Source of the DNA: Apostichopus japonicus
Taxonomy: Eukaryota; Echinodermata; Holothuroidea; Aspidochirotida; Stichopodidae
Assembly (NCBI RefSeq): GCF_037975245.1
Contig: NC_092576.1
Coordinates: forward strand, 32,652,611 to 32,716,610
Length of the DNA: 64,000 bases
Direction of reading: 5' to 3'
Position numbers and translations under genes: made by a program. Below the pieces are notes generated by a model. The model saw only the letters and a list, made by a program, of their open reading frames with translations. It was not told where the DNA came from and ran no database searches. Of this stretch, positions 32,825 to 45,581 are shown piece by piece (the stretch's first letter is position 1; each line of letters starts with the position of its first letter).

Positions 32825-33275
32825 AGCCTCTTGCATGTGAAAGGCACATAAAAACTTCTGCGTACCAGGAAACACTGCATGCAGTGCTTGGTATTCTTGT
32901 TCGGAATAGTCAAGCATGAAAACTTACTTGGGGTTCCATTCAAGGTTTCATCTTTGATGTCAAGGGCCTCTGTTATCGCAACAGTCGTTTCATCCTCTGT
33001 GATGAATTCAGCCACAGGACTATAAACCAACGTTGGTCCTCACAAATACCAAGAATAGGCAGAGCATATTTTGTGGTTTTGTAGGTGGCATCAATAAGTA
33101 CCATGTCTCCATAACGCTTTAAAAGCAGTTGTTGCTGGCTGGTCTGATGGATGAACAGAAAAGTAGTGCTTTCCCTGGTGTCATAGCTGTCATCATCCAT
33201 GTCATCCCTATAATCTCTGTCTTGGACAATACCTTGTGTTTGTAACGATAGGCGTATTCTTGTGTGGGCGTACAT
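32825..33275 (-). pseudogene. MULE-type transposase fragment
   Basis: Three minus-strand frames join into one MULE-like catalytic segment. They are GDMVLIDATYKTTKYALPIL (33275-33040, first catalytic Asp), then VYSPVAEFITEDETTVAITE (33030-32940), then MLDYSEQEYQALHAVFPGTQ followed by LCAFHMQEA (32917-32825, second Asp and the FH motif). The segment order matches MULE-family DDE transposases and MULE-derived host genes. At least two frame changes (near 33035 and 32925) and loss of sequence after FHMQEA make this a relic. Upstream sequence is acidic (RDDMDDDSYD). Because the breaks have no clear GT..AG, frameshifts are likelier than introns. Confidence 0.8.
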
Positions 33276-33279
33276 GTAT

Positions 33280-36200
33280 ATAGTGTAGCGTTAGGCTATG
33301 GTGCGCTTGTAAGCGACCCACCGCTGTTTAGTTAAGTAACAGGTTTCAAACGTATCGGGCGTGGCGTGCTGTTTGTGGTGCGCGCGTGCATCTGGTGTGA
33401 GTGTGTGCGTGTGGTGTGATAGAACTTTCTTGTGTTTGAAAACGTTTGGCACAGCATATGGATGAGGCGGTGAGTAGGGATGCTTGGCCGGCCAACACTT
33501 GTGAGCGAGTGAGTACGTTTGATTCATATATGTGTAGTGAGCTTGTGACTTGTAAGTAAATTATGTTTTATATTTTGTATTTAGTCAGCTCCAATTGAGT
33601 TGTTAATTTATTCAAGTAAACCGTTGCCCCAGTTGAGTTATTAAATTATCCAAGTAAACCGTTAATCTTTTGTTTCTGTGTTATCTTTGCAACTTCTCTC
33701 ACCTGAGTCATCATACTTTTGGGAGGGCACGCCAGTATGGAAAACCACTAAATTTACATATGGATCCGCACATCTGAGATAGCTGTTTGGTTTGTCTGAG
33801 CACTTGCGAAGAAAAAACAATCTCGGTTTTCTTCACTTTGCCATGCCTTTACTTTTTCTTCTAGATTGAGTTGGTCAAATTGTGAAAACCTGCCTTTACA
33901 TAGTGCCAGCTGTATGTAGTTTCTTATTGTTCTGTTTGTGGGGAAATAGCACCTGTCATGTTTCAGAGGATTGGAGTCGAAACAAAATGCTCAAGTTTCT
34001 TTCTTATCAAGGGTACTGATATAATTCCTTGTGCCACATATTCATCAATCTTGTTCCTAACTTCACGATGAATATATAGCAAAAACTGCAATTTTTTTTT
34101 TACAAATGTCACAATGCGATTTGATCCTATACAACACTTCAACCAGCCTAGATCAGTTTCTTGAATATGTGGCCTGATGCTTGTTCATTTTGGCTATATA
34201 TACAGAGCCTCTTCTTCCTACACAATTAGATATTATGCAGCTCTACAAGTGAAAGCATGATGTTGGGTCTTTAAGTGGGTACCAGTGAGAATAAAATAAG
34301 GGAGGTGCCTTTGTCCATTAGAGAAAATTGTGGTTTTATTAAGCCCCTATACGTAATATGGTGAAGCTTTATAAGTTTTTTTCAAGCTTTTTTGTACTGG
34401 AATTGCACTTCCAAGTGTATGGTAAGTTGGTGACCCAAGATGAACAAAACAAATTATATCACACATTCACAGACAAAAGTCCTTTGTAAGAAATGTCAGA
34501 ATATTCATTGATTGATTTGCCAAATTGCCAAACACAGTTTCTATCATGGGATTAACCCTTTTTTTTATAGCAATTAAGTCACATCATTACATGCACAAAT
34601 GATCAAATTCTTCTTGGAAATTGAGTGGCTCAATCTTATCTGTTGGTGGATTTGAACCACCTGCTGAATAAATTCTGCATCACCTGAACAGACTTTTATT
34701 ATGGCCAAACAAATTACCAAGAAGAAATAAGTGGAGGCCTAGTATCAATGCGTAGCCGCCCAGCCCCCTTTCACAATTCACTGGTGTCCATTGTGAAAAG
34801 AAATTGCTGTAAATTCTTTTAAATTACGTGCTTTATCAAGGTAATATTACCGGGAGTGATATTTGTCTTACCAAGTGCTATTATAGGCCTAGGCCTAGTA
34901 CTAGTTAGGTCTCGAGGGGCCTAGTAATAGCTTCGTTCTCGCAGACCTCGGTCTCGAAGATCTTCGGTGTGGCGGACCTTTTTTAATTTCGGTCTCGCAG
35001 ACCTCGAAGATCCTCAAGAAGAACAGTTAATTCAGCAAAAGTTTTACAAATACTTTTATCATTGGTAAAGACAATCTTCAGCTTATCCCTGTGTAAGTGA
35101 CTGTAACTAGGCCTAGGTGTACCTTAGCATGCCTCCTGATATTGTTAGAAATAACTTTCCTTCTTTTCAAAACACCTATAAGCAGCCCCACTAGAAATAT
35201 AATCCTTATCAACATTTATGCCTGCCCTCATCGACCCCCAATTTAGTTTAAACATAGCTATTCAACAGAGTAATTCACCAACCATTATGCTAACGGTTAT
35301 GACATTAGGCCAACCTTAGTAAGCTACAGTACGTCTTGGGGCCTAAGCTGTGGCAGCTACAACCTGCAACAAAGCCTGGCTGATATAATTTTCTCAAACG
35401 TTAAAAGTTCAAGTCAAGAGCATACATTTAGGTCTAATCTTTACGTCCAGGCTTCAAACCCATGCTGCCCAGTTGCCGTCATCTTCAAGTTAATCTTCAG
35501 CCTGAGTAGCCGTCATCAACAAATTGTACAAGTAATTTACACTTTCCATTTTGCGCCATTGCCATAGGAATACTAGAAAGGGGGTCTTGAAAACGGAAGT
35601 ACGTCACAGGTCAACTTCTCTGTTGTCGAAACACCTTGGTACTAACCTCAGCCGTAATAAGCAAGCCACTTCAGTGAGCTTGCGTAACGTCATCTAATTA
35701 TCCGTTAGGGTATTTTATTTCGTTATTCACCACTTTATGTGTTAACCAGCACTGATTGAGATTTAATTCACCTCTGTTGAAATTGGTTTTGAACCAAATG
35801 CCTCTCGCTGCTGTGGTAACCACAATTAGTTGTTAAACGATATATTCTGTAACAAGTTACACTTTCTGTGTACGGGCAACTGATTGAGATGAAATTGTCT
35901 AGGTTAATTGTGTTTTTGCTTTATTACTGTAATGCCCTGCCCAGAAATGGACAGAGAGGTTGTACGGCAGACGTGCCGAGATTTAAATGCCACAATGTCA
36001 TTTCATGTATTAAGTATAGTGGTGCTCCCAGTTCTACCCTTGTTATTGTAGTTGTTCAGACAGCGTAGAAACCAGCCTAATTGGGTTACAGACAGCCAGA
36101 GTTATTCTGGTACACAATTTGTGGCTTTATTTTAATGTTTTGTTTCTTTTTTATTATCTTTGAGGGAAACCACCTGAAGGTGCTGCACCGTCCTTTTATT

Positions 36201-36302
36201 TATGTAATCATGCAAAATAATCTCGAACATGCTAAGTGAGAAAAATAGTAAAAAAACCACTTGACCACCAGAACTAGCGGTGGTAGAAATTAGCACTCTC
36301 TG
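33280..36302. other. 3 kb without a supported gene
   Basis: A two-copy direct repeat occurs at about 33585-33665 (TTGAGTTNTTAAATTATCCAAGTAAACCGTT-like). A cluster of GTCTCGCAGACCTCG words lies at 34935-35000. A lone unit of the 31941-32240 repeat lies at 35620-35655. A 66-codon plus frame at 35868-36068 has a hydrophobic start and could be a small secreted-type ORF, but I see no other support. Confidence 0.4.
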
Positions 36303-37864
36303 CCCTTACCGAAATCCCAGATCTGGGACAGATATAAATATCCAGATCTGGCGCAGATCTGGAATTTCAATCTGGGCCAGATCTGCTGCAGATCTGGAAT
36401 TTATATCTGGCCAGATAAAAAATTGGGCAGATATAACTTGATATAAAATCAAGTTTTATATGGCCCATATAAAATTTGATCTGGTTTAATTTTATTGCAT
36501 CCATATCTGGGCCAGATAAAACTTTATCTGGTTGATATAAAGAAAATCCAGATAAACTTTTGTATGGCCCATATAAAATTTGATCTGGTTAAATGTTATT
36601 GCATCCATATCTGGGCCAGATAAAACTTTATCTGGTTGATATAAAGAAAATCCAGATAAACTTTTATATGGCCGAAAAAGTGGCCAAAACTGGACTAGCA
36701 TTGAGAGTAACTTTCCAGCGTGATCAGTTATCTCTGTTCTGGTACAGTGAGACCCATACAGAGAGCAAGACACACACAAAATATAAACACAGAACTCAAC
36801 TGGATTGGAACAAAGTGGATATATGTAATGTACATTAGTGCAGTGCAGTGCATAGTGCAGTGCACGCGTGCATGCACATTACACACTTTTACTATACCTT
36901 ACCAAAACATTTGCAAACTGATATTGAATACATGTACATTCAAATTTTTCGCCCAGGTAAATCATATTACTTACTTAAATAAACTGGCATCGTGCGGTAC
37001 CACTAGTACACTTAAACATAGTAATTGAAGGTTGAGTTCTCTTCTGTGGTCCTGTAGATGTTGATACTAAATTGTGTTGTGCTATTCTTTTATTTAATAT
37101 ATTTGCTTAAATAAATAAGTTCCAGGAGGGTGATATATGTTCCATTGAATCCATTCAGAACCGAAGTTCAGTCCCAAAATATATTCCTTGTTGCCATCCG
37201 TTCCAAAAAATTCTTCCTTACTTCTGACTGTTCAGTTCACTATAGAAACCTTTGCCAATGTCCAGACATCAATAGGTTATTATTCACGAATCTCCATCAC
37301 ATTTTCTTTATGTACCAATCCTTTCTGTTAAACTTCCTTCTGCTCTTAACTCCTACCATGTGGACACTAGTGTACACATAGCTCCCTTTCCTATCTCACT
37401 CCTAGAGTATCAATACACATATGTCCATTGTTCAAAAGCGGCCTTCACACTTAATGAACCTCTGAGTCATCCTGTTTCAAGCTAAGACCCTGTGGTTGCC
37501 TAGCAACCCAGATAGAGATAGTTATTCCCCCCTCCCCCCTTTGACTTAGTGTGCAGTGTAAGTGATTTACTATTGAAATATATATGCATAGTGTAGTGCC
37601 ACAATATAGTGTAATGTAAATCTCTATGAAAATGAACTATGTAAGAGCATACAGTCTTAAAGTTTTATCTGTCAATATAAAGTCAGGTATAACTGGATAT
37701 ACATGATATCCAGTTATATCTGGCTTTATATGGCCAGATAAAACTTGATCTGCATATCTGGATTTACTCTTTATCCAGTTATATCTGGCTTTATATGGCC
37801 AGATAAAACTTGGTCTGGCCAGATTAAACCAGATATAAAGCCAGATCAGGCATTTCGGTAAGGG
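36303..37864. mobile_element. Inverted-repeat element rich in GATCTGG/ATATCTGG
   Basis: The left edge CCCTTACCGAAATCCCAGATCTGG and the right edge are inverted copies over about 24 bp with four mismatches. The terminal 400 bp on the left (36303-36680) and 200 bp on the right (37660-37864) are packed with CAGATCTGG, ATATCTGGCC and TTTATATGGCC words on both strands, so each arm can fold on itself. I see no clear target duplication and no transposase. The interior (36700-37640) is non-repetitive except for GTGCAGTGCA words at 36837-36870. Confidence 0.7.
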
Positions 37865-37892
37865 TGCTGCCTTTTTACTGCCTGCGTATCCT

Positions 37893-37895
<3 letters not shown>

Positions 37896-37940
<45 letters not shown>
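37896..37940. repeat. (TA)n microsatellite
   Basis: More than 20 TA dinucleotides in a row, at the edge of the 96-bp satellite array. Confidence 0.95.
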
Positions 37941-37941
<1 letters not shown>

Positions 37942-38412
37942 CACATTGTATACAATATATGTGTAAATTATCCCATACTAACTATAGAGCATACTGTGTA
38001 TGTAGTTACCTGGTACCTACTGTACAGTTATAACTATAGCACATTGTATACTGCATGTGTAAACTATCCCATACTAACTATATATCATACTGTGTATGTA
38101 GTTACCTGGTACCTACTGTACAGTAATAACTATAGCACATTGTATACAGTACGTGTGAATTATCCCATACTAACTATATATCATACTGTGCATGTAGTTA
38201 CCTGGTACAGTAACTAAGTGTATAATAATAACTATAGCACATTTTATACAATATATATGTAAACTATCCCATACTAACTATATAGTATACTGTGTATGTA
38301 GTTACCTGGTACCTACTGTACAGAAATACCTATATCACATTGTATACTGTATGTGTAAACTATCCCATACTACATATTTGTAGTTAACCTGTACCTATTG
38401 TAATGTAGTATG
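37937..38412 (+). repeat. ~96-bp satellite, block 2
   Basis: About five copies of the unit described at 3662, here close to the consensus. A unique ~480-bp stretch (38413-38889) separates it from the next block. Confidence 0.93.
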
Positions 38413-38889
38413 TAGTTATATCCCCCATCATATTTGCTTCCATGCCTCTTTGTCTTAAGAGTAACTGCTTACTTCCTGTTGACTTATTCACCCTACACCC
38501 ACATCATATTCGTAGAAGCCCCCTTTGTCTTAATTCCATGAAATACTCTTCCTAAAACACAGATGACAACCTGTTGCATCCCATGTGTATTACAAATAAG
38601 GTTAGTCATAGTCATCTCCATGTGCCTTAGTAATTATAAGTAAGACCAAGAGTTTATGTCACAGAGAGGTTATCGCCCCCTCACAGGAAGTTGAAATGAC
38701 TTAAATACTGTTGTTTTTAATATGTAAAAGACTAAGATTCCAGAGAGAGAGTGTACTTCAGATACACTCCAGCAATAAAGCTCATATTCTATACAATTAT
38801 ATCCATGTCTGGAGTTTCTCTTTATCTGTTGTTCATTGTACCTATTTAATAACGGAGCCCAAACTAATTGAGCCGGAGCACACCCCAAT
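38413..38889. other. Non-repetitive interruption of the satellite
   Basis: No gene recognised. Short frames on both strands overlap each other. No terminal repeats are seen that would mark an insertion. Confidence 0.4.
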
Positions 38890-39967
38890 GTAACACTATA
38901 CTGTAGTGTTATAACTATAGCACATTGTATACAGTATGTGTAAACTATCCCGTATACTAACTATATAGCATACTGTGTATGTAGTTACCCTGGTACCTAC
39001 TGTAGGGTAATAACTATAGCACATTATATACAGTATGTGTAAACTGAACCATACTAACTATATAGCATATACTGTATATGTTGTTACCTGGTAACTAAGT
39101 GTACAGCAAAAACTGTAGCATATTGTATACAATATATGTGTAAACTATTCCATAACTACTACATATCATAATGTGTATATAGTTACCTGGTACCTTACAC
39201 TAATAACTATATCACATTGTATACAGTATGTGTTAACAATCCCATACTAACTACATAGCATACAGTGTATGTAGTTACCTGGTAACTAAGTGTAAAGGAA
39301 AAACTATAGCACATTGTATGCAATATGTGTGTAAATTATTCCATACTAACTATATATCATACTGTGTATGTAGTAATTACCTGGTACCTACTGTACAGTA
39401 ATAACTGTAGCACATTGTAGTATGTGCAAACTAAACCATACTAACTTTATAGCATACTGAGTATGTAGTTACCTGGTACCTATACTGTAGGGTAATAACT
39501 ATAGCACATTATATACAGTATGTGTAAACTGAACCATACTAACTATATAGCATATACTGTATATGTTGTTACCTGGTAACTAAGTGTACAGCAAAAACTG
39601 TAGCATATTGTATACAATATATGTGTAAACTATTCCATAACTACTACATATCATAATGTGTATATAGTTACCTGGTACCTTACACTAATAACTATATCAC
39701 ATTGTATACAGTATGTGTTAACAATCCCATACTAACTACATAGCATACAGTGTATGTAGTTACCTGGTAACTAAGTGTAAAGGAAAAACTATAGCACATT
39801 GTATGCAATATGTGTGTAAACTATTCCATACTAACTATATATCATACTGTGTATGTAGTAATTACCTGGTACCTACTGTACAGTAATAACTGTAGCACAT
39901 TGTAGTATGTGCAAACTAAACCATACTAACTTTATAGCATACTGAGTATGTAGTTACCTGGTACCTA
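38890..39967 (+). repeat. ~96-bp satellite, block 3, with 486-bp higher-order repeat
   Basis: The phrase GTAGGGTAATAACTATAGCA with its following sequence appears at about 39003 and again at 39489, with near identity between. The higher-order period is thus about 486 bp, roughly five units. The block ends where the LTR element inserted. Confidence 0.93.
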
Positions 39968-40626
39968 TGTAGCGACCTACTTTGGAATTTCAGTCATTGT
40001 CGGTTTTTACTAAATATCTCATTAGTCATTACTCTCGGGCAAATGGACATAAGCGATTAACCCATGACCCCGGGTTGTGTGACTCGACCGTTAGGAACGA
40101 GTCTTTGGCCAAAAAGAGGAGTTCTTCCCACGATATCATTCTCACATCGAATGCACACTCAACAACAAGTGTTTGTCATTTATTGCATCTACGATCATTT
40201 TATATTGGATGTTCCGCTGTTAATTCATATTAATTATTCTGGGATATACCATTAATGTATCAGTACGCGCATATTGAAACACGGAATTCTTCTTTGATTT
40301 CATTCTGAGGATCACGACTTTCACGATTTATTATTTAACGACGTATCGATTGGATTAGTAGTTACAAGAGTATTTGGGAGTTAACTGACCAATGTTTCGC
40401 TTTCCTTATTTTGTTCGAGGAACATTAACTATATAATACCATTATTATTTGTGTATGGATAGATATTTATGATATATTCTATGTGGAAGATATTATCGCT
40501 GTTCTGCGCCAGGCCCCAGCGACACCTTTCGTATAAAAATTGGGACCGGTTAGAGAGAACAGTGTAGAGAACTTCATCCTGGCTGTGAAGAAAAAAAGGT
40601 GAGTTTATATGTATTAAACTCGCCAA
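39968..40626 (+). repeat. 5' LTR of Ty3/gypsy element
   Basis: A 659-bp direct repeat identical by eye to 44923-45581. It starts TGTAGCGACC, contains TATAAAAA at 40532-40539 (a candidate TATA box) and is followed by a primer binding site. The left flank is ACCTA, repeated after the 3' LTR. Confidence 0.95.
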
Positions 40627-40628
40627 AG

Positions 40629-40647
40629 TGGTGACCCCGACGTGATC
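40629..40647 (+). promoter_or_regulatory. Primer binding site, tRNA-Trp type
   Basis: TGGTGACCCCGACGTGAT lies two bases after the 5' LTR. It is complementary to the 3' end of metazoan tRNA-Trp including its CCA, as I know that tRNA. It would prime minus-strand DNA synthesis. Confidence 0.85.
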
Positions 40648-40832
40648 AGCCGGCATAAAAACTCTCTTTGCATTCACCTTTTGAGTCTAACTGTATTCCA
40701 TTCTATTTCGCCCTCGATTAGCTAACCGATTTCGCATTTCGTTAGTTAGGGAAATTTGTCAACCTCATATAGTGCTCAATTACCGTATTATCGCTAAGTA
40801 TTATATTCCTACTATTGTTCGCGTTATTCACA

Positions 40833-41675
40833 ATGGATAATGGTAACACCACGCCCAGACCTGAAGTTCCTATGGCGTCAGTCAGTCTGAAGCTACCACC
40901 GTTCTGGTCTCATGACCCTGCGCTCTGGTTTTGCCAAGTTGAAGCGCAGTTCACGACCCGTGGGATTAAGACACAACAAACAAAATACGCTTATGTGATT
41001 TCTTCCCTTCAATCGGAGATAGCGGCAGAAGTTCGTGACCTTCTGTTAAAGCCTCCCGAAAAAGACCCGTACGAGGTGATTAAGAGGGAATTAATAAGGC
41101 GTACGTCAGAGTCGGAGCAAAAACGTCTCCATCAACTGTTAACGGCCGAGGAACTGGGAGACCGCAAACCTTCCCAATTGCTCCGAAGAATGCGACAGCT
41201 TCTGGGGGATCGGACCCTGGAAGTTAGTATCCTCCGTCAGCTTTTCCTGCAGCGTTTACCAGTAAACGCCCAATTAATCTTGGCTTCGACAAGTGCCACG
41301 TTGGGACTCGACCAGTTGGCGGCTATAGCGGACAAAATTTTGGAGGTCAACCCAAATACATCGCCAATTTCTGCAATCGAACCAGCGCCACCACATTCCG
41401 CACCCACTGAGATTCAACAATTGCGTGGGCTGATCTCAGAACTCACCGCTCAAGTTGCCGCGCTGAAAACGGAAGTAAGACAGCGTAGTAGGAGCCGCGG
41501 TCGAGTATTGCGCAACACTTCTACTAATCGACAACATGTAGGAAACGCGACAAGCGACTCGCCAGGCATGTGCTGGTATCATCAGAAATACGGCACTGCT
41601 GCGCAAAACTGCAGAGCACCATGCAATTTTTCTAGCGTAGCTAATAATTCGGAAAACGCTCAGGCCAACGCATAG
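40833..41675 (+). CDS. Gag-like structural protein
   Basis: About 280 residues from ATG at 40833; the same frame is open a few codons upstream without ATG. The order fits Ty3/gypsy Gag. It has a matrix/capsid-like helical region ([19 protein letters not shown], the typical start of gypsy capsids, then a Leu/Arg-rich helix set with [20 protein letters not shown]), a coiled-coil-like stretch ([20 protein letters not shown]), an Arg/Ser basic patch and a C-terminal knuckle of the form C-x2-H-x9-C-x3-C ([14 protein letters not shown]). It assembles the particle and binds RNA in the cytoplasm. The following pol is in the -1 frame and overlaps, so pol is probably made by frameshifting; a GGAAAAC run at 41651-41657 lies in the overlap. 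Confidence 0.92.
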   Translation: MDNGNTTPRPEVPMASVSLKLPPFWSHDPALWFCQVEAQFTTRGIKTQQTKYAYVISSLQSEIAAEVRDLLLKPPEKDPYEVIKRELIRRTSESEQKRLHQLLTAEELGDRKPSQLLRRMRQLLGDRTLEVSILRQLFLQRLPVNAQLILASTSATLGLDQLAAIADKILEVNPNTSPISAIEPAPPHSAPTEIQQLRGLISELTAQVAALKTEVRQRSRSRGRVLRNTSTNRQHVGNATSDSPGMCWYHQKYGTAAQNCRAPCNFSSVANNSENAQANA

Positions 41676-44600
41676 TGGCGGCAAACGTTGGCCAGGACCC
41701 AGGTCGCCTGTTTTACGCGCGAGATCGAATCAATAACACGCGTTTTCTCATCGATACCGGGGCGGCAGTCAGTGTTATACCCCCAACGCACACTGACTTA
41801 CGTAATCACGGTAAGGGACCATCGTTAAACGCCATAAACGGTACGCCTATCGCAACATTTGGCTACAGATCCTTCACCCTCGACATCGGGCTCAGACGGC
41901 GTTTTCAGTGGATATTTGTCATTGCAGATGTACGTAAAGCTATCCTGGGGTGTGATTTCTTGAGACATTTTTCTCTACTGGTAGATGTAAAGGGAAATCG
42001 CCTGATCGACGCCCTTACTCACCTCACAATAACCGGGACAACAACTACAGAGAGAACCCTTTCTCCCACTTTCGCCACGTCAAACGCCAACGCCATCTTT
42101 GAAAAACTTCTTAGCGAGTTTCCATCCATCGCAAGTCCGAATTTCAACGAACGACCTGTAAAACACAATATTACTCATCATATAACAACCACTGGCCCAT
42201 CGGTTACATCGCGAACTAGACGTATGGCACCAGACAGACTTAAAATAGCACGACATGAATTCGACCACATGTTACAACTGGGAATTATCAGACCCTCTGA
42301 TAGTAATTGGGCGTCACCGCTACATATGGTCCCGAAAGCATCTGGAGATTGGAGACCATGTGGAGATTATAGGGCCTTAAATAATATTACCGTACCCGAC
42401 CTGTACCCGATCCCGCATATCCATGATTTTTCAGCGTCACTTCATGGTGCCAAAATATTCTCGAAGATCGACTTAGTCCGAGCGTACCATCAAATCCCAG
42501 TGGAGGAGTCTGATATCTGTAAGACAGCCGTCACAACGCCTTTCGGTCTGTACGAATTCACCCGCATGCCTTTTGGTCTCCGCAATGCAGCCCAAACCTT
42601 CCAGAGGTTTATCGACGAGGTAACACGAGGCTTACCATTTTGCTATGTCTACATCGATGACATACTTATCGCTAGCGAATCACTTGACCAGCATAAGCAA
42701 CATATGAGGCAACTTTTAAGAAGATTGCACGACTACGGAGTAGTAATTAACCCCGCTAAATGCCAATATGGTGCGACATCGTTGGATTTCCTTGGGCACA
42801 GAGTCGACGCCGGGGGAATTCGTCCTTTACCCGAGAAGGTTAAAGCCATCCACGACTTTCCAGCACCAACTACCGTACGCGAACTTCGAGAGTACCTTGG
42901 TCTTCTCAATTTCTACCGTCGGTTCATTCCACGATGTTCCGAATTGTTACAACCATTGACTGACCTTTTGTCTGGAAAGAAACCAAAGACTGCTCCTGTA
43001 GTGTTGAATGATTCGGCGTCTCAGGCGTTTCGTAACAGTAAAACCGAGCTTGCCAATGCTACACTGTTGGTTCACCCTGACCATACCAAACCTCTTTCGC
43101 TCGTAGTCGACGCTTCAGATACCGGTGTAGGCGGTGCACTGCAACAGTACCAGAATGGTTGTTGGCACGCTATTGCATTCTTTTCCAAGAAACTTAGCGC
43201 TACCGAAAAACGTTACAGTACCTTCGGTCGTGAGCTATTTGCAATATATTTGTCTATACGATATTTTAGACACTCATTGGAAGGCCGCGCATTCTACATA
43301 ATGACGGATCATAAACCGCTTACTTACGCACTGAAGTCTAGTTCAGATCGCTATTCGCCACGCGAAATCCGCCATTTAGATTTCGTTTCGCAATTTACGA
43401 GTGATATTCGCCACATCAGCGGTAAGAATAACGTCGTAGCTGATGCTCTTTCGCGAGCAGATATTAGCGGACTTGACATGTCAGCGAGTGACACTCCTGT
43501 CGACCTTGAGCAGATAGCGACTGAACAGAAGAACGACAGTGAACTTTTGCGACTACAATCCTCTTCGCCAGAAAGATTCAAAGAAGTTCCACTCCCATCT
43601 TCCGCCGGTACTCTAATTTGCGACACTTCTAAGGGACATCCTCGACCATTCGTACCGGAGAAATTTCGACGACTGATATTTGACAAGTTTCATTCTATGT
43701 CACACCCGGGAATTCGCGCTACGCAACGTTTAATCACAGACCGTTTTGTCTGGACCGGCATCAACACGGATGTCAGGCACTGGGCAAAAACATGTCTGCA
43801 ATGTCAGCGTTCAAAAGTTCATCGTCACACTATCGCGCCACTCGGAACATTCGCCAATCCGGATGCGCGCTTTGATCACGTACATATTGATCTAGTCGGT
43901 CCACTTCCTCCTTCGAACGGCTTTACATATCTGTTGACCATCATTGATAGGTTCACAAGATGGCCGGAAGCTATATGTTTATCTAATATAACAGCGGAGA
44001 CAGTCGCCAAAGCTTTCGTTTCGCGATGGATCGCCATATTCGGAACCCCATCGATAGTTACAACTGACAGAGGTGGCCAGTTCGAATCCGACCTCTTCAA
44101 ACAGCTGACTGCACTACTTGGCAGTACTCGCGTACGCACTACTGCCTATCATCCGATTGCGAATGGCCTCGTGGAGCGTTTCCATCGCCAATTGAAAGAC
44201 GCACTCAAAGCTTCTGACGACCCAACACGATGGTCCGAAGTTTTGCCACTGAGCCTCTTGAGCATCAGAACCACGTTGAAGCCCGACATCGGTTGTACAG
44301 CCGCTGAGATGGTTTTCGGTTCCACGCTCCGACTTCCCTGTGACATGATTACAACCACGTCTGACGACGCTCTAGCTGACCCTGCCAAGTATGTAGACCG
44401 CATCAGGAAACATATGTCCAACCTTCAACCGGCTACGTCGAGGCCGGCTGTACGTAAGGCCCAAATGCATCCTGATCTAAATACATGCACGCATGTTTGG
44501 GTACGAGACGACCGCGTGAAACGACCGCTGCAGCCTCCGTATCGAGGTCCTTACCGAGTCCTCAAACGAAATGGTAAGTCATATGTCTTGGATTTACACG

Positions 44601-44821
44601 ATCGACATGACTCAGTGTCCATTGATAGGCTCAAAGTGGCTTACCTAGAGGAACCTGCGGACTCTATGCAAGCAAACGACACACCTGCCGATGCATCGAC
44701 GTCATCAGAATCAGCTGCATCAACGCATACGTCAACCGCCGCTTCGCAGTCCAGTGCAAGCCTACCGCGCGCAGTAACACGTTCAGGTAGACACGTACAT
44801 TGGCCTGCCCGTTATCGCTAG
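41648..44821 (+). CDS. Pol polyprotein: PR-RT-RH-IN
   Basis: Open from just after TAA at 41645-41647, with no native ATG. Residue numbers count from GTG 41675. Domains in order: aspartic protease (DTGA 27-30); reverse transcriptase ([30 protein letters not shown] 326-329); RNase H (D479 in LVVDASD, then E and D in FGRELFA and TDHKPL); integrase with HHCC zinc finger (H673 region to C707/C710) and catalytic D739, D798, E834 with the D-x35-E spacing; a GPY/F-like module ([20 protein letters not shown]); and a Ser/Thr/Ala-rich tail. All catalytic residues are present. The order RT-RH-IN identifies Ty3/gypsy. Expression probably needs a -1 frameshift from gag. Confidence 0.97.
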   Translation, partial: FGKRSGQRIVAANVGQDPGRLFYARDRINNTRFLIDTGAAVSVIPPTHTDLRNHGKGPSLNAINGTPIATFGYRSFTLDIGLRRRFQWIFVIADVRKAILGCDFLRHFSLLVDVKGNRLIDALTHLTITGTTTTERTLSPTFATSNANAIFEKLLSEFPSIASPNFNERPVKHNITHHITTTGPSVTSRTRRMAPDRLKIARHEFDHMLQLGIIRPSDSNWASPLHMVPKASGDWRPCGDYRALNNITVPDLYPIPHIHDFSASLHGAKIFSKIDLVRAYHQIPVEESDICKTAVTTPFGLYEFTRMPFGLRNAAQTFQRFIDEVTRGLPFCYVYIDDILIASESLDQHKQHMRQLLRRLHDYGVVINPAKCQYGATSLDFLGHRVDAGGIRPLPEKVKAIHDFPAPTTVRELREYLGLLNFYRRFIPRCSELLQPLTDLLSGKKPKTAPVVLNDSASQAFRNSKTELANATLLVHPDHTKPLSLVVDASDTGVGGALQQYQNGCWHAIAFFSKKLSATEKRYSTFGRELFAIYLSIRYFRHSLEGRAFYIMTDHKPLTYALKSSSDRYSPREIRHLDFVSQFTSDIRHISGKNNVVADALSRADISGLDMSASDTPVDLEQIATEQKNDSELLRLQSSSPERFKEVPLPSSAGTLICDTSKGHPRPFVPEKFRRLIFDKFHSMSHPGIRATQRLITDRFVWTGINTDVRHWAKTCLQCQRSKVHRHTIAPLGTFANPDARFDHVHIDLVGPLPPSNGFTYLLTIIDRFTRWPEAICLSNITAETVAKAFVSRWIAIFGTPSIVTTDRGGQFESDLFKQLTALLGSTRVRTTAYHPIANGLVERFHRQLKDALKASDDPTRWSEVLPLSLLSIRTTLKPDIGCTAAEMVFGSTLRLPCDMITTTSDDALADPAKYVDRIRKHMSNLQPATSRPAVRKAQMHPDLNTCTHVWVRDDRVKRPLQPPYRGPYRVLKRNGKSYVLDLHDRHDSVSIDRLKVAYLEEPADSMQANDTPADASTSSESAASTHTSTAASQSSASLPRAVTRSGRHVHWPARYR

Positions 44822-44910
44822 CTTGTTGTACGAAAATGATACATTTTAGTATTATTTTACATTCGCCTTCTTTCTGTTTATCGATCACTCGCTATTTTAT
44901 TTCGTGATCT

Positions 44911-44919
44911 AGGAGGGGG
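44911..44919 (+). promoter_or_regulatory. Polypurine tract
   Basis: AGGAGGGGG lies just upstream of the 3' LTR and would prime plus-strand synthesis. Three bases separate it from TGTAGCG. Confidence 0.85.
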
Positions 44920-44922
44920 CTA

Positions 44923-45581
44923 TGTAGCGACCTACTTTGGAATTTCAGTCATTGTCGGTTTTTACTAAATATCTCATTAGTCATTACTCTCGGGCAAATG
45001 GACATAAGCGATTAACCCATGACCCCGGGTTGTGTGACTCGACCGTTAGGAACGAGTCTTTGGCCAAAAAGAGGAGTTCTTCCCACGATATCATTCTCAC
45101 ATCGAATGCACACTCAACAACAAGTGTTTGTCATTTATTGCATCTACGATCATTTTATATTGGATGTTCCGCTGTTAATTCATATTAATTATTCTGGGAT
45201 ATACCATTAATGTATCAGTACGCGCATATTGAAACACGGAATTCTTCTTTGATTTCATTCTGAGGATCACGACTTTCACGATTTATTATTTAACGACGTA
45301 TCGATTGGATTAGTAGTTACAAGAGTATTTGGGAGTTAACTGACCAATGTTTCGCTTTCCTTATTTTGTTCGAGGAACATTAACTATATAATACCATTAT
45401 TATTTGTGTATGGATAGATATTTATGATATATTCTATGTGGAAGATATTATCGCTGTTCTGCGCCAGGCCCCAGCGACACCTTTCGTATAAAAATTGGGA
45501 CCGGTTAGAGAGAACAGTGTAGAGAACTTCATCCTGGCTGTGAAGAAAAAAAGGTGAGTTTATATGTATTAAACTCGCCAA
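44923..45581 (+). repeat. 3' LTR of Ty3/gypsy element
   Basis: Identical by eye to the 5' LTR over 659 bp. Satellite resumes directly after it with ACCTATACTGTAGGG. Confidence 0.95.

Larger units (their letters stand above)
39968..45581 (+). mobile_element. Young, structurally complete Ty3/gypsy LTR retrotransposon
   Basis: 5.6 kb with LTR, primer site, gag, pol, polypurine tract and LTR in canonical order. Target duplication is ACCTA (39963-39967 and 45582-45586). It is inserted in the 96-bp satellite. A paralogous copy of the satellite near 47160-47230 keeps the uninterrupted site, confirming both ends. No env-like ORF. LTR identity and open gag and pol suggest a very recent insertion that may still be competent. 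Confidence 0.97.

Noticed and set aside
39982-40255. ORFs inside the LTRs
   Set aside because: They lie wholly within the 659-bp LTR and occur twice for that reason.
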